A stretch of DNA of 64,000 nucleotides from Ancylostoma caninum. Taxonomy: Eukaryota; Nematoda; Chromadorea; Rhabditida; Ancylostomatidae. The notes beneath the pieces are model-generated. The model saw only the letters and a program-made list of their open reading frames with translations, was not told the DNA's origin and did no database searches. The DNA is taken from contig JBAJFG010000188.1 in the NCBI GenBank assembly GCA_037903475.1, positions 248,001-312,000 on the forward strand, read 5' to 3'. Shown here piece by piece: positions 60,401-64,000 of the stretch (within the stretch, counting starts at the first letter, position 1; each line of letters opens with the position of its first letter). The position numbers and the translations under genes were made by a program.

Positions 60401-63400
60401 GGTGTTCCTAGTACAACTGTTCTCGCTTCCCCGCCTTTCTAGAGTGTACGAGTTTTCTAGGTCCCTCGGTAGGTACAGACAGGTTGTAAAATGTGTCACT
60501 TTCGGTTTGAGAAACTCGTTGAAAAATCGAGCGATATAAAGCTGACCTGGAAACTTCCAAGAATAACGCCATAGGACTGCGAAGTTCACGATTTCGCTCG
60601 CTTAACTTCTTTGTTCTGATGTGCTTTTTCAGGATGCTATCCCGCAATGTTCAACGTTGGCGCCCCCAACACTAACCTATTCCTTAACAATTTCCATGCT
60701 TTTCGGCTATAACCCTGCGTGCTGTTCAACTAACATTTTCAGTCGCCACACACTCCATCGTGGCTGAACGACTACCTCCGCGGCGCCGGCATGGAGATGT
60801 ACACCGAGAAGTTGTCGCAAGCATTTGTTGGAATGTCGTTTCCCGAAGCGGCTGAGTGAGTTTCTCCATCTCCGAAGCTGGGGATCCCTTTTCAGGGCCT
60901 AGGATTAATCGTGTGCTTTGGCTTGTTCGACTAACTTTGAGAAGAGAAGCATTCTGATTCTGATTATTCTACAGCGATGGTGTTCGCCTGATCTTCGAAA
61001 GAAATTCTGAGCTCATTTGGAATTCAAGCAGAAGTGATCTGATTTACCCATGAATCACTTGGAATTCAAGCGAGATCCAGCAGTCTTCACTTGAGAAGGA
61101 CATGATATAGGCATGATTTAGCTGGAGTTCATCTAAGAAACTGTTGAATTGTGCAAAATATACAATTTGGGCACAAATTCTTCGGAAGTCAGACGTCCAA
61201 AGGGTGCAAAATCATAAAGACAAGACTTTTTATAAGCATACGAATCGACAGCGGACAAATAAATCCTAGAAACGTCACGACAATTGCTAATAGTAGGAAT
61301 AGTAGGAATATAGCGCTATAGAAATATTTAGTTGCGCTTATACGCCAACTATTGTCCACGAAAAACTATCGCATATGGGATTTGAACTTAACAAGAAAAT
61401 TAGCTCTACACCTGCTTTCGAAGCATTTTGTAAAATTAATGCAGCTTTGTTTGAAAAATTCGAGCGCGTAGTGAAGGTAACCAAAAGATTATTTTCATAG
61501 CTGTGGATGCGCATACTCGCTAGCGTTTACTTCCAGGAAGTTTCTCCTCGGAAAGCTTTGCAATAATCTTTTGGTGGAGAAAAATGAATTGTTCGAAAAA
61601 AAAACTGTCACTCCTGGAGTTTGTCGAATGTTTTTAATTGGAATAAAAAATAGAGTTCGGGAAATATCAGGTAGGTTTTCCCTTTAGCTTATTGGCTAGT
61701 ATATTCCGGACCGGTGAAGCATTCGCTAACTCCTGTTCATGTGCAGAAGATGAAAATGAAATGAAACATTTTAGTCGCGGGATACCCCTGATTGGCTGAA
61801 CCTCTACCTCTGCGGGGCAGGTATGGAAATGTACACCGACACTCTCTCGCACTCATTCGTCGGAATGACATTTCCTGAAGCGGCCGAGTAAGCAGAATGA
61901 GTGCTAGAACTAACCACAGTTGTGGCCGACTAACTTCCTAACGGTTTTCTCTCGCGCAGCTGTTGCCGTGGCTCTGTAAACGCTTTCACAGGGTTCCTCT
62001 GAAACAGTGCTTTACAGTCTGCTCTTCACCCGTCTGGGCCTGCTTCTCCTTGCCATAGAGCTGAAGGACGAGGAGAATCGCGAGTGCAACATCGCCATCA
62101 ACCCCGGCCCTTCGTGTGTGATCCAGCCGCAGACGCAAGGCTTCTTCATTGCTCAAAGTGCAGACGAAGTCAAGCGGTAAGGTGTTTTTAGTCTTGCTTT
62201 CGGTTGTTTTTAAATATTTTTACGCCTCTAGTGGTTATAATCTGAATACTTGCAAACAACTGAACTATTGGGTGTTTACTTCCCCAGTATCAAAACGCAA
62301 CTCATAAACAAACAAAAAACCTCAAGTGGTGGTCGTCTCTCCACCCATGGAGGAAAAAATGAAAATTTCATTAGGGTTTACCTATCTTGAACTGACGAAT
62401 GCTCACCACCTATATACGTGTTAACCCTTGAGTGATGCTTGATTTTAAGTCAGAAGAATGGTTGTTCCTGACTAAATCATGCTTTCTTCTTCCTCCTCAG
62501 CGTTTTTCGCGTTTCATGGCGGGGTCCTCTTTGCTGATCCTTTTACGCATAATGCCCTGTCGTACGCCTGATCTGGATGGATACTTACCAGCTTGAGGTC
62601 AGCATGTAGAGTGTCAACCGTCAAGCCATCGTTACCTTGTCTTTAAAGACATCCTATGTTTGGCTACCCTGCAGTCGACCAGCTTCATCAAGTAAAACCT
62701 CAACAAACCTCACTGGAGTCCTTAAGAATTATGAGCTTTCCATGTAAGTTAACATCCCGGCACCGGTTAGGCTATTCATCTGAGAGGCAGGCCTCGAATT
62801 ACTATTTCTTCGATTACAAAATCTCACAAAATATCCAGCACTTTGATATGTTAGATCACGCAATGCTCATCATGTGAAAATGTAGCAATACTGAAAATGA
62901 AACGCATATTCATGTTTTACATACTGATTAGTTTACAAACGCGCATAGAGACTCAGACTTTCTGCTGCGCAGCAAATTATTCCTCAGTACGTGATTTTGT
63001 GCTCTCAGGCTCTATTGCAGAAGTTTTAGAAATTGTCCCAAGCCCTTGGCTTTCATGGGTCATGTGCAGTGCATAGAAGCAGCAGACCAGACAGAGTGTA
63101 TATGCTGAAAAGTAAAAATACATTCAAAATTGATTACAGCAGTCGAGACCCACAAGAGATGGTCGTGCTGTTCCCTAGAAAAATAGTTTAGATCGGCTAG
63201 ATATTCGAAATTACCTACTCTGCGCCGTTCCGGCTGCGTTCGTGCTGCAAAGTTATCACGATTGCACGACCCTCTCTCGTGGGTCTCGAACGCTTTAATC
63301 ATTTTCGAATGGATTTTTCCTTAAGCCCATCTCCAGTAAATAGAATTTAAGTGTATGAGAAGTTCTAAGTTGTGCAGCTTATGTTAGTGCTTACCTTTTC

Positions 63401-64000
63401 ACCGCTAACCCATTGTTGTCGCATAAGTGTTTTGCTTCTCTGTTAGATGTGAGGCGCCGTACCAGGGCAGGATCGAGCCTTGTGATTGGACAATTCATGT
63501 AACCGGTCAATCACACAGCTCGACTGAACTGCCCTTTCCTGTGACTGCATTCATCATTAGGTTATATGGGGTAAACATGTTAACATCTTCAATTTCATCC
63601 ATCGTTAACATGGACGCATAAACGTTTACCTTGGATAATCTCAGTGATGCATACAGGCACTCATACAACGCTCCATACCTTTTTCTATAAAGCGAGGCAT
63701 TGTCGTAAACAAAAGTGAGATGAGCATCGAAATGATGACCAGATCCAAATTTTCACGCCTCCTCATTTTCAGTGCGTTCTTCTGGTGCAAGCAGTGTCAT
63801 GAGGACATCCGGGATGTGACGCTGATCAAGAAGTGCAAATGCAAGAACTGTGAGTTAGCTGGCAGTTAGCTCTTGTGCAGCCCACTGACCTCAAATGCCT
63901 TTTCAGTGGCTCTGTTCCGACGCAGCACGAAGCACAGCACAGCACGTGGTGAGTGGCTGAGTTTCCCTTCGTCGTGTGCTTCCCTCGTTCCCGGTTGATC
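39326..64000 (+). CDS. slo-1: SLO-1, BK-type large-conductance Ca2+-activated K+ channel (5' 19 exons)
   Basis: Nineteen exons are readable: a constitutive series of 18 with one alternative pair. Together they give about 675 residues of an expected 1,100 or more; the gene runs off the right edge. Seen: N-terminus [21 protein letters not shown]0 (exons 1-2), S1 (4), S2-S3 (5-6), voltage sensor RFLRALRLM (7), S5, filter TVGYGD at residues 314-319 split across exons 8/9, S6 ending [16 protein letters not shown]1 from [13 protein letters not shown] (11) to the [12 protein letters not shown] segment (16), and CKQCH (641-645), equivalent to the mammalian BK heme motif CKACH. Known: SLO-1 forms tetramers that repolarise presynaptic terminals and muscle, and is the target of the anthelmintic emodepside. 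Exon phases agree at every join. The pore-to-RCK1 exons are compact, whereas introns 1 (3.8 kb) and 4 (8.3 kb) are large. Identity is very secure. Confidence 0.97.
39481..43288 (+). other. slo-1 intron 1
   Basis: 3.8 kb, AT-rich, with a TTTATTTATT-type microsatellite near 40,866-40,898. Possible antisense coding-like segments lie at 42,889-42,957 and 43,100-43,252. No clear transposon ends. Confidence 0.6.
43289..43406 (+). CDS. slo-1: slo-1 exon 2 (S0)
   Basis: Acceptor TTGTTTAG, donor CAG|GTGAGT. Encodes the rest of S0 ([17 protein letters not shown]) and the basic [11 protein letters not shown] stretch, ending SETVQVQ in phase 0. Confidence 0.93.
43467..43553 (+). CDS. slo-1: slo-1 exon 3 (S0-S1 linker)
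   Basis: Acceptor ATTTACAG, donor GAG|GTGGGT, 29 codons from [12 protein letters not shown] to [10 protein letters not shown]. It is separated from exon 2 by only 60 nt that contain no in-frame stop. Confidence 0.92.
43554..45488 (+). other. slo-1 intron 3
   Basis: 1.9 kb, T-rich on the + strand. No gene or repeat recognised. Confidence 0.6.
45489..45607 (+). CDS. slo-1: slo-1 exon 4 (S1)
   Basis: Acceptor TTTTTTCAG, donor TT|GTGAGT. Encodes [17 protein letters not shown] and the S1 helix through [11 protein letters not shown], leaving 2 nt of a Phe codon. Confidence 0.95.
46093..48330 (-). CDS. Possible antisense multi-exon membrane protein gene in slo-1 intron 4
   Basis: Phase-0 exons on the - strand are 48,330-48,157 (ATG start, [19 protein letters not shown]; donor ATG|GTGAAG), 47,359-47,162 (acceptor ATAAACAG; donor ATG|GTGAAT) and 47,112 onward (acceptor TCGCGGCAG after a 49-nt intron). 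The last encodes a clear membrane helix [20 protein letters not shown] followed by basic EKRKYEHE. An internal ATG at 47,203 ([14 protein letters not shown]) could instead start a short type II membrane protein. The 3' end is unresolved: the third exon can run to TGA at 46,903, or splice on to 46,669-46,615 ([18 protein letters not shown]) and 46,199-46,093. No family recognised. Confidence 0.35.
50378..50657. mobile_element. hAT-type MITE, copy 2
   Basis: Same termini CAGTGGCGGACGCAG and CTGCGTCCGCCACTG as the copy at 8,139. It is flanked by its own perfect 8-bp duplication CTGTGATA (50,370-50,377 and 50,658-50,665). The interior is nearly identical to copy 1, so the family moved recently. 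A degenerate end-like TCTCCGCCACAG follows at about 50,752. Confidence 0.9.
53904..54006 (+). CDS. slo-1: slo-1 exon 5 (S1-S2 loop, S2)
   Basis: Acceptor ATTCCAG, donor AGG|GTGAGT. Encodes [18 protein letters not shown] and S2 ([12 protein letters not shown]), phase 0 at the end. It follows the 8.3-kb intron 4. Confidence 0.95.
54071..54182 (+). CDS. slo-1: slo-1 exon 6 (S2-S3)
   Basis: Acceptor TACTTCAG, donor TTAG|GTGGGG. Encodes [20 protein letters not shown], then [17 protein letters not shown], leaving 1 nt of a Gly codon. Introns on both sides are 58-64 nt. Confidence 0.95.
54241..54392 (+). CDS. slo-1: slo-1 exon 7 (S4 voltage sensor, S5)
   Basis: Acceptor TTTTCAG, donor TTG|GTGAGC. 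Encodes [19 protein letters not shown] and [20 protein letters not shown]. The S4 Arg pattern RFLRALR is intact. The GGVHL at the end of S5 has Gly where C. elegans SLO-1, as I recall it, has Leu. Confidence 0.95.
54523..54589. repeat. (TGAA)n microsatellite in slo-1 intron 7
   Basis: About 15 tetranucleotide units of TGAA with a few substitutions (CGAA, TGAG, TGGG), between the S5 exon and the pore exon. Confidence 0.9.
54819..54918 (+). CDS. slo-1: slo-1 exon 8 (pore helix)
   Basis: Acceptor ATTTTCAG, donor TAG|GTGAGA. Encodes [20 protein letters not shown] and the pore helix [11 protein letters not shown], then 1 nt of the filter Gly codon. Confidence 0.95.
54975..55045 (+). CDS. slo-1: slo-1 exon 9 (filter, S6)
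   Basis: Acceptor TTCTCTAG, donor CTT|GTGAGT. Completes the selectivity filter GYGD and encodes [19 protein letters not shown], the first part of S6. Confidence 0.95.
55144..55235 (+). CDS. slo-1: slo-1 exon 10 (end of S6, gating linker)
   Basis: Acceptor GTTGCAG, donor AA|GTGAGT. Encodes [20 protein letters not shown] and [11 protein letters not shown], the S6 end and the linker to the gating ring. Confidence 0.95.
55288..55398 (+). CDS. slo-1: slo-1 exon 11 (start of RCK1)
   Basis: Acceptor ATTGCAG, donor AG|GTAAGC. Encodes [18 protein letters not shown] and [15 protein letters not shown]. The DRDDV segment corresponds to the mammalian region that contributes Asp residues to the RCK1 Ca2+ site (family knowledge). 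Confidence 0.95.
55399..57084 (+). other. slo-1 intron 11, with dispersed repeat copy B
   Basis: 1.7 kb. The segment 56,240-56,510 matches the dispersed repeat at 32,180-32,560 (GCTCGATTCATATGCGC, AGTAGTGCTGC, GGTCGCGTCGCGGCGCAC). Nothing else recognised. Confidence 0.55.
57085..57190 (+). CDS. slo-1: slo-1 exon 12 (RCK1)
   Basis: Acceptor CTTTTCAG, donor AAG|GTTCGT. Encodes [17 protein letters not shown] and [18 protein letters not shown]. Confidence 0.95.
57245..57397 (+). CDS. slo-1: slo-1 exon 13 (RCK1)
   Basis: Acceptor GCTTTAG, donor AAG|GTGCGT, 51 codons. Encodes [20 protein letters not shown] and [16 protein letters not shown]. The 54-nt intron before it is among the shortest in the gene. 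Confidence 0.95.
57398..59727 (+). other. slo-1 intron 13
   Basis: 2.3 kb with (TTTA)n-type microsatellites near 57,500-57,552 and 59,637-59,703. A - strand 26-codon segment with ATG and a consensus donor GAG|GTAAGT lies at 58,391-58,314. No recognised gene. Confidence 0.5.
59728..59883 (+). CDS. slo-1: slo-1 exon 14 (RCK1)
   Basis: Acceptor CTTCCAG, donor ACG|GTGAAC, 52 codons. Encodes [20 protein letters not shown] and [18 protein letters not shown], ending MRSFKT in phase 0. Confidence 0.95.
59884..60742 (+). other. slo-1 intron 14
   Basis: 0.86 kb. No repeat or gene recognised; any splicing control elements for the exon 15 pair would be expected here and in 60,856-61,774. Confidence 0.5.
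60743..60855 (+). CDS. slo-1: slo-1 alternative exon 15a (mutually exclusive)
   Basis: 113 nt, acceptor ATTTTCAG, donor GA|GTGAGT. Encodes [20 protein letters not shown] and [17 protein letters not shown]. Same length, same entry and exit phase as exon 15b and clearly a duplicate of it. Differences cluster at SPHTPS, N-D-YLR, EKLSQA and MS. Confidence 0.9.
60856..61774 (+). other. slo-1 intron between exons 15a and 15b
   Basis: 0.92 kb. No sequence block was seen by eye that pairs obviously with other introns to enforce exon choice. Confidence 0.5.
61775..61887 (+). CDS. slo-1: slo-1 alternative exon 15b (mutually exclusive)
   Basis: 113 nt, acceptor CATTTTAG, donor GA|GTAAGC. Encodes [20 protein letters not shown] and [17 protein letters not shown], the version closest to the main C. 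elegans sequence as I recall it. Joining 15a to 15b would give a TGA after eight codons of 15b. Skipping both shifts the frame and leads to a stop in exon 17. Confidence 0.92.
62018..62176 (+). CDS. slo-1: slo-1 exon 16 (end of RCK1)
   Basis: Acceptor CTTTACAG, donor CG|GTAAGG. Encodes [34 protein letters not shown] and [12 protein letters not shown], leaving 2 nt of an Arg codon. Confidence 0.95.
62177..63772 (+). other. slo-1 intron 16
   Basis: 1.6 kb. It contains a weak dispersed-repeat match near 63,440-63,650 (GTGATTGGACAATTCATGT; AACATGTTAACATCT, also seen near 2,990). No gene recognised. Confidence 0.5.
63773..63849 (+). CDS. slo-1: slo-1 exon 17 (RCK1-RCK2 linker, heme motif)
   Basis: Acceptor ATTTTCAG, donor T|GTGAGT. 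Encodes [14 protein letters not shown] and [16 protein letters not shown] fits the CxxCH heme-binding motif known from mammalian BK. Confidence 0.95.
63907..63948 (+). CDS. slo-1: slo-1 exon 18 (linker, last in window)
   Basis: Acceptor CTTTTCAG, donor G|GTGAGT. Encodes [13 protein letters not shown] plus one base of the next codon. RCK2 exons must follow beyond 64,000. Confidence 0.9.

Noticed and set aside
1..64000. CRISPR arrays, bacterial operons, prophage or biosynthetic clusters
   Set aside because: The window is spliced nematode DNA. The regular repeats lack spacer structure and no bacterial-type genes are present.

Overview
The window looks like chromosomal DNA of a clade V parasitic nematode, most like a hookworm or other strongylid. 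The evidence is exon-by-exon similarity to nematode slo-1, very short introns (44-65 nt) mixed with multi-kilobase ones, GT-AG splice sites with TTTTCAG-type acceptors, and many relics of mariner, Tc1-like, hAT-like and LINE elements. Nothing is bacterial: there are no operons, and almost all long open frames are chance frames or repeat artefacts.

Two genes are well supported. (1) slo-1, the BK-type Ca2+/voltage-gated potassium channel, lies on the + strand from 39,326 to beyond the right edge. Nineteen exons are readable, giving about 675 residues of one isoform: S0, S1-S6, the TVGYGD filter, all of RCK1 and the CKQCH heme motif. Two of the exons (60,743-60,855 and 61,775-61,887) are a mutually exclusive pair of equal length and phase. 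(2) A major-facilitator transporter of the SLC22/SV2-like organic solute family lies on the - strand. Five phase-consistent exons between 5,921 and 3,172 give its first 174 residues; the rest lies beyond the left edge or is lost. Several short multi-exon models are weaker: 6,755-7,198 (+), 21,296-21,800 (-), 31,361-31,807 (+), 34,219-34,533 (+) and 46,093-48,330 (-, inside slo-1 intron 4).

Layout: 1-2,900 holds inverted-repeat elements, a CTAGT-ended tandem-bearing repeat and a tRNA-derived SINE, all lying in the direction of the transporter's 3' part. 3,170-5,921 is the transporter. 8,139-8,419 is a hAT-type MITE. 10,325-11,354 is a 59-bp minisatellite with 18 units. 18,166-20,560 is a decayed, internally deleted CR1-like LINE, and 20,995-21,276 a mariner C-terminal relic. 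21,860-22,345 is a diverged relative of the minisatellite. 26,036-30,981 is a stack of nested elements: outer inverted arms, a mariner relic inside them, and two large palindromic elements inserted into the mariner (one Tc1-like with TA duplication, one hAT-like with an 8-bp duplication). 33,110-34,003 is a TIR element packed with a GGAACTTCCGCGG repeat. 37,447-37,868 is a TTAA-flanked MITE. 38.3-38.8 kb is a GC-rich block that may hold the slo-1 promoter and 5' non-coding exon. From 39.3 kb on, slo-1 fills the window; its introns carry a second copy of the hAT-type MITE and several microsatellites.

No new defence, CRISPR or biosynthetic system is visible. The most interesting material is the nested palindromic transposon stack, the frame-locked exon pair of slo-1, and possible genes inside slo-1 introns.
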